DNA from: an uncultured Granulosicoccus sp.
Lineage (GTDB): Bacteria > Pseudomonadota > Gammaproteobacteria > Granulosicoccales > Granulosicoccaceae
Length of the DNA: 64,000 nt
Reading direction: 5' to 3'
Assembly (NCBI GenBank): GCA_937991945.1
Contig: CALKLO010000001.1
Location: 1 to 64,000, forward strand
The notes beneath the pieces were generated by a model. It searched no databases. It was not told the DNA's origin and saw nothing but the letters and a program-made list of their open reading frames with translations. The position numbers were made by a program, and so were the translations under genes. Of this stretch, positions 30,163 to 40,617 are shown in pieces (within the stretch, counting starts at the first letter, position 1; each line of letters starts with the position of its first letter).

Positions 30163-31439
30163 TGGCTCAAACACTCAAGCCTGTCGTTATTGTTGGTGGT
30201 TTACGCACACCATTTTGCCGTTCCAACACAGCGTATGGTTCTCTGTCCAACAGAAAAATGCTGTCCACTGTGCTCAACGGTTTAGTTGATCGATACTCAC
30301 TAAAAGGTGAGCATATTGGTGAAGTCAACGCCGGTGCTGTCATAGCGCATTCACGCGATTGGAACCTAGCTCGAGAAGCTGTCTTAAGCACACAGCTTGC
30401 ACCAACAACGCCGGGTCTCACATTGCAGCAAGCGTGTGGAACATCTTTGCAGGCTGCATTAGTCGCTGCAGCGAAAATTGCTTGTGGGCAAATAGATTCT
30501 GCCATTGCTGCAGGTACAGATACGGTGAGTGATGTGCCTATCGTATTCTCTCAAAAATTTGCACAGCGCCTCGTCTCTTTAGGGCGTGCCCGAGATTTAA
30601 AATCCAAGCTTGCAGTATTCAAAGGATTTAAGCCTAGAGAGCTAGCGCCTGTGCCGCCTTCGGTCAACGAGCCTCGAACCCTTATGAGCATGGGGCAGCA
30701 CTGTGAGCTAATGGCTAAGACGTGGGGCATCTCTCGTGAAGCCCAAGACGAGCTTGCGTTAGCTTCGCACATGAATGCAACTGCGGCTTATAACGCAGGC
30801 TTTTATGATGATTTGTTGCTGCCGTGTGAAGGCGTGCTACGTGACAATAATGTTCGTTCTGATTCAAGTATGGAATCGTTGGCTAAGCTTCGTACCGCCT
30901 ATGACAGGACGGAGTCGGGCACCTTAACGGCTGGCAACAGCACACCATTGACAGACGGCGCTGCGGGTATCTTGTTGTGCAGTGAAGAGTGGGCCCGTGA
31001 ACGGGGTCTACCGATTCAGGCTTACTTGACTCACTCAGCTACAGCTGCCGTTGATTTTGTTCAAGGGGCTGGATTGCTTATGGCGCCAACAGTGGCGGTT
31101 AGCGACATGCTTAAGAAAGCGCAAATGAACTTACAAGATTTTGATTTATACGAAATTCACGAAGCGTTTGCTGCACAGGTTCTGTGCACATTAAAAGCGT
31201 GGGAAGACGAAGACTACTGCCGCGATGAACTGGGCCGCGATCAGGCCATGGGTAGTATTGATCGTACCCGTATGAACAAGGTGGGTTCTAGTCTGGCCGT
31301 TGGGCATCCGTTTGCCGCTACGGGAGCCCGAGTGCTGGGAACCTTGGCAAAGCAACTTGATCAGAATGGATCTGGAAAAGGGCTTATTTCAGTGTGTACA
31401 GCGGGCGGCATGGGTGTGTCTGCAGTGTTGGAGAAATAA
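30162..31439 (+). CDS. Acetyl-CoA C-acyltransferase (thiolase, FadI-like)
   Basis: TLQQACGTSLQAALVAA (catalytic Cys), GHPFAATGARVLGTL, SVCTAGGMGV. Confidence 0.93.
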   Translation: MAQTLKPVVIVGGLRTPFCRSNTAYGSLSNRKMLSTVLNGLVDRYSLKGEHIGEVNAGAVIAHSRDWNLAREAVLSTQLAPTTPGLTLQQACGTSLQAALVAAAKIACGQIDSAIAAGTDTVSDVPIVFSQKFAQRLVSLGRARDLKSKLAVFKGFKPRELAPVPPSVNEPRTLMSMGQHCELMAKTWGISREAQDELALASHMNATAAYNAGFYDDLLLPCEGVLRDNNVRSDSSMESLAKLRTAYDRTESGTLTAGNSTPLTDGAAGILLCSEEWARERGLPIQAYLTHSATAAVDFVQGAGLLMAPTVAVSDMLKKAQMNLQDFDLYEIHEAFAAQVLCTLKAWEDEDYCRDELGRDQAMGSIDRTRMNKVGSSLAVGHPFAATGARVLGTLAKQLDQNGSGKGLISVCTAGGMGVSAVLEK

Positions 31440-31441
31440 TC

Positions 31442-32173
31442 ATGACAAAAATCCACGCAGCTAAGGTGTTGGCCGCAGGGCTTGTTATTGCAAGCCTAGG
31501 TTGGGGATCTCAAAGTTATGCTCAAGTGGATGAGCCGCAATCAATTTACAATGTGTACTCGTTGCACAGTGAAGCCTCTGTCGAAGTAGACAACGATTTG
31601 ATGATTGCAACGCTTACGGTGGAAGCTGAAGATAAAGATGCGGCGGTGCTAGCCAGCAAGATTAATTCGTCCATGAGCTGGGCAATTAATGCGCTTCGGC
31701 CTTACGGCGCGCTGAAAACAAAAACGCGGGACTACCAAACGTACCCACGATATGACACGAGCAAAAATAGAAAGCTTATCGGTTGGCGAGCCAATCAGAG
31801 CATTCAGATTGAAACCGATGACTTTGAAGCCGCCGGGAAAGCAATTCAGAAGCTGCAGGAGCGTTTGCAAGTTAAAGGCATACAGTTAGCGGCAAAACCT
31901 GAAACTCGAGCCGCGGCTGCCGATAAGCTGATCATCGAGGCGTTGAGTTCCTTTAAAAACCGGGCGGCTTTGATTCAACGAAATATGGGAGCGACTGGAT
32001 ACAAAGTGATGGACGTCAATATCCAAAGCGATCAGCCTGCCAGCCCAATGTACGACAGTGCGCCTCGGGGTATTGAAATGATGCGCAGTTCCGCCATGGT
32101 TGCAGAACCATCAATTGAGGCAGGAACCAGTCGGGTCAGTGTGAAAATCTATGGGCGGGTTCAACTAGACTGA
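31442..32173 (+). CDS. SIMPL (DUF541) domain periplasmic protein
   Basis: Signal peptide MTKIHAAKVLAAGLVIASLGWGSQSYAQ then VEVDNDLMIATLTVEAEDKDAAVLASKINSSM...RDYQTYPRYD. ATG 31442 preferred over ORF-track 31394. Confidence 0.75.
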   Translation: MTKIHAAKVLAAGLVIASLGWGSQSYAQVDEPQSIYNVYSLHSEASVEVDNDLMIATLTVEAEDKDAAVLASKINSSMSWAINALRPYGALKTKTRDYQTYPRYDTSKNRKLIGWRANQSIQIETDDFEAAGKAIQKLQERLQVKGIQLAAKPETRAAAADKLIIEALSSFKNRAALIQRNMGATGYKVMDVNIQSDQPASPMYDSAPRGIEMMRSSAMVAEPSIEAGTSRVSVKIYGRVQLD

Positions 32174-32206
32174 AAACCGCTTGGTACACTGTTGACCAAT
32201 CGGTTT
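32174..32206. other. Hairpin between SIMPL and deaminase genes
   Basis: AAACCG(C)TTGGT...ACCAA(T)CGGTTT, 11-bp stem with one mismatch, no T-run. Confidence 0.45.
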
Positions 32207-32220
32207 GGAGATGACAAGAC

Positions 32221-32664
32221 GTGGATCACGCTAAGTTTATGAGAGCTGCAGTCGAAGAAGCCCAAAAGGGCCGAGCGGCGGGTGGTATTCCAATTGGTTC
32301 GGTATTGGTCGTTGACGGCGAAATCATCGGGCGAGGCCACAATCAGCGGGTCCAGCAAGGCAGCTCTATTCGACACGCAGAGATGGATTGCTTGGAAGAA
32401 ACAGGGCGATTGCCAGCGAGCACCTATCAGCGCGCAGTCCTCTACTCAACACTGTCTCCGTGCGACATGTGTAGTGGTGCGGTGCTGCTTTACGGTATCC
32501 CCCATGTGGTTGTCGGGGAAAACAAGACTTTTCAAGGACCCGAAGAGTACGTGCGTAGCAGAGGCGTGACGGTCGAGGTTCTCGACGACGCTGAATGCAT
32601 CGCCATGATGAAAGACTTTATTGCCGAAGAACCCTCACTATGGAACGAGGATATCGGTGTGTAA
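32221..32664 (+). CDS. Nucleoside/cytosine deaminase family protein
   Basis: HAEMDCLEE and TLSPCDMCSGAVLLYGI zinc-deaminase motifs; GTG start. Confidence 0.9.
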   Translation: MDHAKFMRAAVEEAQKGRAAGGIPIGSVLVVDGEIIGRGHNQRVQQGSSIRHAEMDCLEETGRLPASTYQRAVLYSTLSPCDMCSGAVLLYGIPHVVVGENKTFQGPEEYVRSRGVTVEVLDDAECIAMMKDFIAEEPSLWNEDIGV

Positions 32665-32833
32665 TAGCGGTTTTGGGGGGGAATTTACTCCAAATACTCA
32701 TTTTTTGAACGCAATGCGACTAGGTTCGCGGCAACAGCGCCATTTCTAACTAAACCCAGGCGCTTAAAGCTCTCGTAAGAAGGTAGAATTGCGCCCATTA
32801 GTCACCCTGGAATTACCCAAAAGGCAAGGTCCC

Positions 32834-33583
32834 ATGAAAATTATCGTAGGTGTCAAGCGAGTGCTTGATTACAACGTCAAAGCTCGTGTAAAAGCTGACA
32901 AATCCGGCATTGAATTGGCTAACGTCAAGATGTCCATGAACCCGTTCGACGAAATCGCTGTCGAAGAGGCTCTGCGCATCAAAGAAGCGGGTCATGCAGA
33001 AGAAGTCATCGCGGTCTCTATTGGCCCCTCACAGAGCCAAGAAACTATCCGTACTGCGTTAGCAATGGGCGCCGATCGTGGCATTTTGATCGAAACAGAC
33101 GAGCTACTAGAGCCGTTGGCAATTGCTAAATTGTTCAAGCATGTGGTCGAACAAGAGCAACCAGGTCTCGTTATTTTGGGCAAGCAAGCCATTGACGATG
33201 ACGCCAACCAGACAGGTCAAATGTTATCGGCGTTGACAGGCATGTCTCAGGCAACGTTTGCGTCCAAGGTTGAGTTCGACGGCGATCACCTTAAGGTGAC
33301 TCGCGAAGTCGATGCGGGCCTAGAATCTATCAAGGTTCAAATGCCCACCATCATCACAACTGACTTGCGTCTCAACGAGCCGCGTTATGCCAAGTTACCG
33401 AACATCATGAAAGCGAAGAAAAAGCCGCTTGAGATAACACCGGTTGCTGATACAGGTGTCGATGTGTCAAGCGGGCTTAAAGTGGTTGAAGTCAATGAGC
33501 CGCCTAAGCGTTCTGCTGGCGTTATCGTAAACAGTGTTGCGGAGCTTGTTGAAAAGCTACGTAACGAAGCAAAAGTCATCTGA
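32834..33583 (+). CDS. etfB: Electron transfer flavoprotein beta subunit
   Basis: [54 protein letters not shown] 32834 preferred. Confidence 0.95.
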   Translation: MKIIVGVKRVLDYNVKARVKADKSGIELANVKMSMNPFDEIAVEEALRIKEAGHAEEVIAVSIGPSQSQETIRTALAMGADRGILIETDELLEPLAIAKLFKHVVEQEQPGLVILGKQAIDDDANQTGQMLSALTGMSQATFASKVEFDGDHLKVTREVDAGLESIKVQMPTIITTDLRLNEPRYAKLPNIMKAKKKPLEITPVADTGVDVSSGLKVVEVNEPPKRSAGVIVNSVAELVEKLRNEAKVI

Positions 33584-33606
33584 CTCAGGCTTTAGAGGAT
33601 AAATAT

Positions 33607-34542
33607 ATGAGTACTTTAATTCTTGCTGAACACGAAGCTGGTGAACTGCGTCCCGCTACGTTAAGTGTCGTCACAGCGGCAGTTGCCATTGGTGGCGATG
33701 TTGACTTGCTAGTTGCCGGTAGCGATGTTGCAGCGGTTGCTCAAAAGGCTGCACAAATTGTGGGCGTAGCAAAAGTGTTAGTCGCTGACGATGCCGCTTA
33801 CGCTAACGAACTCGCAGAGAACCTATCTGCTGTTGTGCTAAAGCATGCTGAAGGCTACAGCCATATTTTGTTTGCAGCTACAGCTGCTGGCAAAAACGTT
33901 ATGCCAAGAGTGGCTGCATTACTGGATGTTTCTGGTATCTCTGACATCATCGAAGTTAAGAGCGCCGATACATTTGTGCGTCCAATCTATGCGGGTAACG
34001 CTTTGGCTACCGTGCAAAGCTCTGATTCTGTAAAAGTGGTGGGTGTACGTACGACATCGTTTGAACCTGCAGCCACTGAGGGCGGAAGCGCATCAGTCGA
34101 GACTATCGATGCCGCTGATGCCAACCCGTTGGTATCGTTTGTTGGTCAAGAGCTTTCGCAATCTGACCGACCAGAACTAACCAGTGCCGGAATCGTCGTA
34201 TCGGGTGGTCGTGGCATGCAAAATGGTGAAAACTTCTCCATGCTCGATGAAATCGCGTTAAAGCTCAATGCAGCTGTTGGGGCGTCTCGTGCAGCCGTTG
34301 ACGCAGGCTTTGTTCCTAACGAGTATCAGGTAGGTCAGACCGGTAAAGTGGTTGCCCCTGATCTATACATTGCCGTAGGCATATCAGGTGCGATTCAGCA
34401 TTTGGCTGGAATGAAAGACAGCAAAGTCATCGTTGCCATTAACAAGGACGAAGAAGCGCCAATTTTCCAAGTTGCAGATTATGGTCTGGTTGCAGATCTT
34501 TTTGATGCATTGCCTGAGCTATCTAAGGCGCTGGACGGCTAA
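33607..34542 (+). CDS. etfA: Electron transfer flavoprotein alpha subunit
   Basis: [65 protein letters not shown]. Confidence 0.96.
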   Translation: MSTLILAEHEAGELRPATLSVVTAAVAIGGDVDLLVAGSDVAAVAQKAAQIVGVAKVLVADDAAYANELAENLSAVVLKHAEGYSHILFAATAAGKNVMPRVAALLDVSGISDIIEVKSADTFVRPIYAGNALATVQSSDSVKVVGVRTTSFEPAATEGGSASVETIDAADANPLVSFVGQELSQSDRPELTSAGIVVSGGRGMQNGENFSMLDEIALKLNAAVGASRAAVDAGFVPNEYQVGQTGKVVAPDLYIAVGISGAIQHLAGMKDSKVIVAINKDEEAPIFQVADYGLVADLFDALPELSKALDG

Positions 34543-34604
34543 ATCTACTTATCGGGTTGCTGAGTTGGAATACTGACTCAGCAGGCGATTCGGGTGGTTT
34601 CAAG

Positions 34605-34641
34605 CGGGTCCTGTCGTTGAGTCAGGGCCCGTTTTCGTTTT
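34605..34641 (+). terminator. Rho-independent terminator after etfA
   Basis: CGGGTCCTG-N9-CAGGGCCCG followed by TTTTCGTTTT. Confidence 0.7.
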
Positions 34642-34688
34642 AAGAACCGTTTATACTCATTTTCAGACATTCTAGATGGACAAAGCAG

Positions 34689-35186
34689 ATGGACACCAGA
34701 ATTCGTGAGGCTATCGACGAGTCCCTAAAAGAGCTTAAAAGCATGCAGGGCAGGGTCGAAGAATTTATCGACGATCTTCCCGATGATACTGAGCAAATTA
34801 AGCGAACCACAAAAAGCGTGCTTGAGCACCTGAGTTCGGTGCTGACAAACGTCGCTGATCAGGCGGGTAGCAAAGCCGAAGAAGCGCAGTTGCAGGCTCA
34901 CCTTGGCGTAATGGAAGCCAAAGACAAACTAGAAGCCTCGAAAGTGGTCCTAGACGATGTGCTGGCTCGATCTGCTGAAGAGTCGCGCAAAGTAATGGAT
35001 GAAGTGGAGCTGAAACAGCATTTGGCCAAGTTGGAGGCCAAAGAATTCTGGGAGGTGAGGGGTTCAAAACTTGCTGAAGAGTTTCAGGCATCCGCTTCAA
35101 ATATGCAGGAATTGGCAGAAAAAGCCGCAGGCGAACTTAGCACTGCATTCAGCCAATGGAATGAGCAATTCAAATCTCGCAAGTAG
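34689..35186 (+). CDS. Hypothetical charged coiled-coil protein
   Basis: 165 aa, no TM, heptad-like (KAEEAQLQAHLGVMEAKDKLEASKVVLDDVLARSAEESRKVMDEVELKQHLAKLEAKEFWE). Confidence 0.6.
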   Translation: MDTRIREAIDESLKELKSMQGRVEEFIDDLPDDTEQIKRTTKSVLEHLSSVLTNVADQAGSKAEEAQLQAHLGVMEAKDKLEASKVVLDDVLARSAEESRKVMDEVELKQHLAKLEAKEFWEVRGSKLAEEFQASASNMQELAEKAAGELSTAFSQWNEQFKSRK

Positions 35187-35195
35187 GAATAAACA

Positions 35196-36980
35196 ATGAC
35201 ATATACCGCCCCTGTAAAAGATATTTCCTTCGTTCTAAATAACGTTGTCGGCCTTGCTGAAGTGGCCAAGCTACCCGGCTTTGAAGATGCCTCACCAGAC
35301 TTGGTAGAGGCGATTTTAGAGGAGTCTGCGAAATTTACAGGCGACGTGTTGGCACCTTTAAATTGGTCCGGTGATCAACAAGGTAGTCAATGGAACGATG
35401 GCGTCGTCACGACACCTGACGGGTGGCAAGACGCGTATAAACAGTTTGTTGAAAATGGTTGGGGCAGTCTGTCTTTTCCACCTGAGTTTGGTGGTCAAGG
35501 GTTACCCATGTGTGTGTCAGCTGCTGTGCAGGAAATGTGGCATAGCGCCAACATGTCGTTTGGATTGTGCCCATTGCTGACGCAAGGCGCGGTCGACGCT
35601 ATTGCCCACCACGCCTCTGATGAGCTTAAGCAGCTTTATTTACCCAAGATGGTAGAAGGGGTGTGGTCTGGCACCATGAACCTGACAGAGCCGCAAGCAG
35701 GCTCCGATTTGGCAGCGGTAAGAACCCGTGCTGAACCATCAGGCGATCACTATCTTATTAAAGGACAAAAGATATACATCACTTACGGTGAACATGATCT
35801 GACTGAGAACATTGTTCATCTTGTGCTTGCACGCCTACCTGATGCACCTGAGGGTGTGAAAGGTATTTCGTTGTTTATCGTGCCCAAGTTCTTGCTAAAT
35901 GACGATGGCACACCGGGTGAGCTTAACGATGTTAATTGCGTGTCAATTGAACATAAGCTAGGCATTCACGCCAGCCCTACCTGTGTCATGTCCTATGGCG
36001 ACAAGGGCGGCGCTATCGGGTATGTGGTGGGTAAGGAAAATCATGGCTTAGCGTATATGTTTACCATGATGAATCAGGCTCGGCATGCCGTTGGCGTTGA
36101 AGGGTATGGCATCGCTGAACGCGCCTACCAACAAGCGGTGAGTTATGCGCGAGATCGTAAGCAAGGCAAAACATTACTGGGTAAGAACGAAGACGATCAA
36201 GGCATTATTAACCACCCTGATGTCAGAAGAATTCTAATGACCATGCGCTCAACTATTGAGGCCATGCGGGGTTTGGGTCTTGAATGTGCCGCAGCGTTTG
36301 ATCAAGCTCGTCGCCATCCTGATGCCGACACACAAGCCAAAATGCAGCGTCGAGGCGAGTTGCTAACACCACTGGTCAAAGGTTGGTCGACAGAAATGGG
36401 TGTTGAGCTTTGCTCCTTAGGTGTGCAAGTGCATGGGGGTATGGGCTTCATAGAAGAAACCGGCGCTGCACAGTTCCTGCGTGATTCGCGCATTGCGCCT
36501 ATCTACGAAGGAACCACCGCAATACAAGCCAATGATTTAATCGGGCGTAAAACATCCCGAGACGGTGGAAAGGGCATGGGTGAGTTGCTATCAGATATGC
36601 GCGCCACCTTGGAAGAACTCAAGCAGCATGACGCCATAGCGTTTCAGGCAATCAGTAAGCGTCTAGAGCCTGCTATTGCCTCTGCAGAGACCGCCACTGA
36701 GTGGATGCTAGGGCAAAACGATGCCACGTTGCCAGCAGCGTCGTCAGTAGAATTCTTGATGATGCTGGGACGACTTGCCGGTGGTTGGATGATGGCAAGA
36801 TCTGCGTTGGCTGCCAAGGCATTGCTGGACGCAGGTGACTCTGATGCCGAGTACTTGGGGGCAAAAATTATTTTGGCTCGCTATTACGCAGAAAGAATGT
36901 TGCCGTTGGTGGAGTCTTCTCTGACCATCATTGTCGATAGTGCACAAACGACTATCGAACTCGACGAAGCCTTATTGTAG
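35196..36980 (+). CDS. Acyl-CoA dehydrogenase (about 594 aa, C-terminally extended type)
   Basis: [68 protein letters not shown]-type motifs. Confidence 0.92.
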   Translation: [594 protein letters not shown]

Positions 36981-36991
36981 AACGACGACTA

Positions 36992-37022
36992 CTCAATGGC
37001 GCCAACACTTAGCGCCATTGAG
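36992..37022. terminator. Bidirectional terminator hairpin between convergent genes
   Basis: CTCAATGGCGC-N9-GCGCCATTGAG, perfect 11-bp stem. Confidence 0.65.
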
Positions 37023-38004
37023 GTTTATGGTCCTTGTCAACGAGGACAGCGCGAACGCCCTCGGCTAAATCAGGATGAGTACACGCCTCTTTAGCTAACG
37101 TTAATTCCTCGTCTAGGCATTGCTGCAAACTCAAACCGTGCGTACGCTTAAATAGCGATAAAGTGATGGCGTAAGAATGTGGCGAACCACTATTAATCTT
37201 AGCCAGTAAAGCGACGGCATCTTCATTATTTTGTGCCGCTTGCAGTTGGTTTTTTATCGCCTCAACATCATAGCCTTCAAACCATTGAGCACGTTGCTCT
37301 AGTAGGCTTGTGAATTGTGCATCGGTAGCAAACGTGTTTGCCTTATCTAATAATTGTTGAACTAGCGTAAAGGCTGTCTCGGTGGCGTTCTGTGTTGTAC
37401 TAAGGTTTATGTTCTCTAATTGTTGCACGAGTGCTGGAAGCTCGTCATGGCTGACAAAGTGCGTTGCTAAACCTGTACTAACGGTCTGTTGAGCGCGTAC
37501 AGCGGTAGCGGTGAGGGCAAGCCAGGTGCCGCAGTTTAGTGGTAGGTGTTGTAAAAAGTAGCTGCCACCAACGTCAGGGAAAAATCCAATACGTGATTCT
37601 GGCATTGCCATGAGGGCACGCTCTGTGGCTATGCGAAATTTACCGTGAACCGAAAGCCCAAGACCACCGCCCATGGCGACACCGTCTATCAAGCTTACAT
37701 ACGGCTTTTCACTCGTGGCAATGGCCAAGTTTAGAGCGTATTCCTGTGTAAAGAAATGTTCGATAGCCTGAGTGTTTCCATCCAGTGCGAGTTGGCGGAT
37801 TTGCTTCATATCACCACCGGCACAAAACGCCCGCTCAGAGGCTGAACGAAGCACAACAACGTGTACGTCAGAATTATTTTCGTGCTGCTGTAAGCCTTCT
37901 CTCAAGGCATCTACCATGACTTGGGTGAGTGCATTTAAGGAGGCTGGTTGGGATAAGGTTAAGTATCCGACTGAGCCCACACGTTCGACAACGATACTGC
38001 TCAT
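37009..38004 (-). CDS. Enoyl-CoA hydratase/isomerase family (3-hydroxyisobutyryl-CoA hydrolase-like)
   Basis: GGDMKQIRQLALDG, GVAMGGGLGLSVHGKFRIATERALMAMPESRIGFFPDVGGSYFL. Confidence 0.85.
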   Translation of the reverse strand: MSSIVVERVGSVGYLTLSQPASLNALTQVMVDALREGLQQHENNSDVHVVVLRSASERAFCAGGDMKQIRQLALDGNTQAIEHFFTQEYALNLAIATSEKPYVSLIDGVAMGGGLGLSVHGKFRIATERALMAMPESRIGFFPDVGGSYFLQHLPLNCGTWLALTATAVRAQQTVSTGLATHFVSHDELPALVQQLENINLSTTQNATETAFTLVQQLLDKANTFATDAQFTSLLEQRAQWFEGYDVEAIKNQLQAAQNNEDAVALLAKINSGSPHSYAITLSLFKRTHGLSLQQCLDEELTLAKEACTHPDLAEGVRAVLVDKDHKPQWR

Positions 38005-38345
38005 AAGCTTAACCCTTGCCTTTCTGTTGAGTGAATGCCAAACGGTACGATGTCGAGTACGGCTTCGGTGTTGATAGAGCCGTACAGGTGCGGGAATAAC
38101 TCGCTTCCACCAGTCGTGTTCTCGTGTATTAGGGCAGCGTCTAGCTTGTCCACATCGAGTAATAGTAAAAAGACATCATCTATATCGGTGTAGTAACGCG
38201 CCACAACGCCTGTTAGTTGATGTTTGTCGCAACAATGAATGAAGCCTTCAGTGGTTAAGGATTCGCACCGGTACTCACCGTTTTCGCGCAGAGCATCGAC
38301 ATCAGTGGAGTTTGCGATATGAAATATGCAGGGTTTTTCAGTCAT
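38001..38345 (-). CDS. DUF952 domain protein
   Basis: 114 aa: IFHIANSTDVDAL...TEGFIHCCDKHQLTGVVARYY...FPHLYGSINTEAVL. Confidence 0.78.
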   Translation of the reverse strand: MTEKPCIFHIANSTDVDALRENGEYRCESLTTEGFIHCCDKHQLTGVVARYYTDIDDVFLLLLDVDKLDAALIHENTTGGSELFPHLYGSINTEAVLDIVPFGIHSTERQGLSL

Positions 38346-38444
38346 TCGTTACTGTACCGCAGAGGTGGCTTTGTAGGGTGTGCTTGACGGTTTTGTGTCT
38401 GCCTGCAAGGATAGCCTAAGCAGAATCGACAAAGAGTTATAGCC

Positions 38445-39215
38445 ATGTCCTACGAAACTATCAGTATCAATGTTCTCAACGGTGTGGGAACAGTGACATT
38501 CAATAGGCCGGAAGCTATGAATGCACTGAACCGAAAAATGATGGAAGAGGTCTACACGGTCGTCAACGCGTGGCAAGCAGATGCCGACGTTAGAGTGATT
38601 GTGCTCACCGGCTCTTCAAAAGCGTTTGCGGCAGGTGCCGATATAAAAGAGATGCTGGATGTGCAGTATCTAGATGCGTTGGACGCTAATTTTCTGAACG
38701 ATTGGAATTGCATCGCTGAATGCTCCAAACCCACTATCGCGGCGGTTGCCGGATATGCATTAGGTGGCGGGTGTGAAGTGGCGATGATGTGCGACATTAT
38801 TTATGCGGCCGACACCGCGCAATTTGGTCAGCCTGAAATACGAATAGGGACCTTGCCGGGCTTGGGTGGCACACAGCGTCTAACAAGGCTTATCGGAAAG
38901 TCCAAAGCTATGGACTTGTGTTTAACCGGTCGTCTTATGAAGGCGGCCGAGGCAGAAAGCTCGGGCTTAGTGGCAAGGGTGATTGATGCAGAGTCCTTAT
39001 TAGAAGAAGCGCAACGTACGGCTGAGAAAATTGCAGGTTACTCTTCTACGGCTGTCCAGCTGGTCAGAGAGTCGGTTCAGGCAGCGGGCGAGACGAGCTT
39101 GCAGCAAGGATTGATGTTGGAGAGACGATATTTTTACTCATTGTTCGGTACGGCCGACCAGAAAGAGGGCATGTTGGCTTTTTCAGAAAAGCGCGATCCT
39201 GTGTTCGAACGCTGA
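38445..39215 (+). CDS. Enoyl-CoA hydratase
   Basis: VTFNRPEAMNALNRKMMEEV; AAVAGYALGGGCEVAMMCDII; GTLPGLGGTQRLTRLIGK. Confidence 0.92.
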   Translation: MSYETISINVLNGVGTVTFNRPEAMNALNRKMMEEVYTVVNAWQADADVRVIVLTGSSKAFAAGADIKEMLDVQYLDALDANFLNDWNCIAECSKPTIAAVAGYALGGGCEVAMMCDIIYAADTAQFGQPEIRIGTLPGLGGTQRLTRLIGKSKAMDLCLTGRLMKAAEAESSGLVARVIDAESLLEEAQRTAEKIAGYSSTAVQLVRESVQAAGETSLQQGLMLERRYFYSLFGTADQKEGMLAFSEKRDPVFER

Positions 39216-39555
39216 TGTTTGACATGAAAATGTTGAAAAAACTATCTGTAGTTGCTGTCTATAGCCACTTGCAGCAAAGCAATGGGGTCAGATAATATAT
39301 GCAGTAAAATGCAGTCAATATAAGTAATAAATATCATATAAAACAATGTGATAGATGTTTTTGTAGCGACATTTTGAATGCTAGCCACTCGATATTATCT
39401 CCATATTTGAGGACCCTGCATTTCCAGTTGAGCTCAATTTGTCCAACAAGGTTCACGCTATGCACACGGTTCATTGATTTTTGTTCAATATGTGGAGATA
39501 CTTCTCGGGTTGCCTTGACACCAAGGCACTCATAACACAACGACTTGGAGTTGAA

Positions 39556-40530
39556 ATGAACTTGCGTAAAACCGTAGTACACGCTTTGACAGCCGCCGCG
39601 TTAACTGTAGCTGGCACCACTGCTCAAGCGGCTGACGAAGTAAATGTAGCTTTCTTCCTTGAGTGGGCAACACCTAATCAGGTCGCTAAAGTACTTAAGA
39701 CTTATGACGACGAAATGGGCGTTCCTGTCAACTGGACTAACTTCGATGCTGGTACACAGATGACCGAAGCTATGCTTGCTGGCGACATCGATATTTCTTA
39801 CAGCCAAGGCCTGGCTCCTTTCATCAATGCGGTAAACGCAAACGCGCCAATTAAATTGGTTGCTATTGCTGTTCAGTACCCAGCAAACGATTGTGTTGTT
39901 CGCACTGGCGAAGGCATCGACAGCAGCAATGCTTCTGAGCTAGAAGGTAAGGCAGTTGCAGTACCTTTGGCAACGATGGCTGACTACAGCTTCCGTATGA
40001 TGATGCGTGCACTAGACGTTGACGTATCTGAAATCACTGTTATCGATCAAGTTCCTGCTGATGCGGCTGTTTCATTGGCTGACGGTTCAGTAGCAATGGC
40101 TTGTGGTTTCGGTGGAAACGCAATGGCTAAGATGTACGAGTCAGGTGAAGTACTCATGACGGGCGAGCAAAAAGAAGCTGCTGGAATCATCAGCTTTGAC
40201 GTTGTCTCTGTAACTGAAAAGTTCATGCAAGAAAACCCTGATTTGGTTAAGACTTTCCTTGACGTTACAAATGCAGCAAACAACAACTTCAGCGACAGCG
40301 AAGACGAAATGGTTGTAGTTGCTAAAGACGCAGGTATGAGTGTTGAAGATGCACGTGGTCAAATGGCTACAATGTCTTTCCCATCTGCTGCAGAACAGCT
40401 AGAAAAATACTTCAACGAAAATGGCCTAGCTAGCGCAGCTATCGCAGTTGTAGGTAATGCATTTGCTACTCCAGAGAATCCAGCTCTTGAAGATTACTCA
40501 GTAGCTATCGATACGTCATTCCTGAAGTAA
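39556..40530 (+). CDS. Taurine-type (NMT1/THI5-like) ABC transporter substrate-binding protein
   Basis: MNLRKTVVHALTAAALTVAGTTAQAADEVNVAFFLEWATPNQVAKVLKTYDDEMGVPVNW...GDIDISYSQGLAPFINAV. ATG 39556 preferred. Confidence 0.83.
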   Translation: MNLRKTVVHALTAAALTVAGTTAQAADEVNVAFFLEWATPNQVAKVLKTYDDEMGVPVNWTNFDAGTQMTEAMLAGDIDISYSQGLAPFINAVNANAPIKLVAIAVQYPANDCVVRTGEGIDSSNASELEGKAVAVPLATMADYSFRMMMRALDVDVSEITVIDQVPADAAVSLADGSVAMACGFGGNAMAKMYESGEVLMTGEQKEAAGIISFDVVSVTEKFMQENPDLVKTFLDVTNAANNNFSDSEDEMVVVAKDAGMSVEDARGQMATMSFPSAAEQLEKYFNENGLASAAIAVVGNAFATPENPALEDYSVAIDTSFLK

Positions 40531-40545
40531 GATCTGCATAAATGC

Positions 40546-40571
40546 AAGGCTAAGCGCAGTTGCTTAGCCTT
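40546..40571 (+). other. Hairpin immediately downstream of the binding-protein gene
   Basis: AAGGCTAAGC-N6-GCTTAGCCTT. Confidence 0.6.
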
Positions 40572-40583
40572 ACTATTGTGAGT

Positions 40584-40617
40584 AAAAAAAACGGCCAACT
40601 ACATGTTGGCCGTTTTT
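40584..40617. terminator. Strong (bidirectional) Rho-independent terminator
   Basis: AAAAAAACGGCCAAC-TACAT-GTTGGCCGTTTTTT. Confidence 0.88.
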
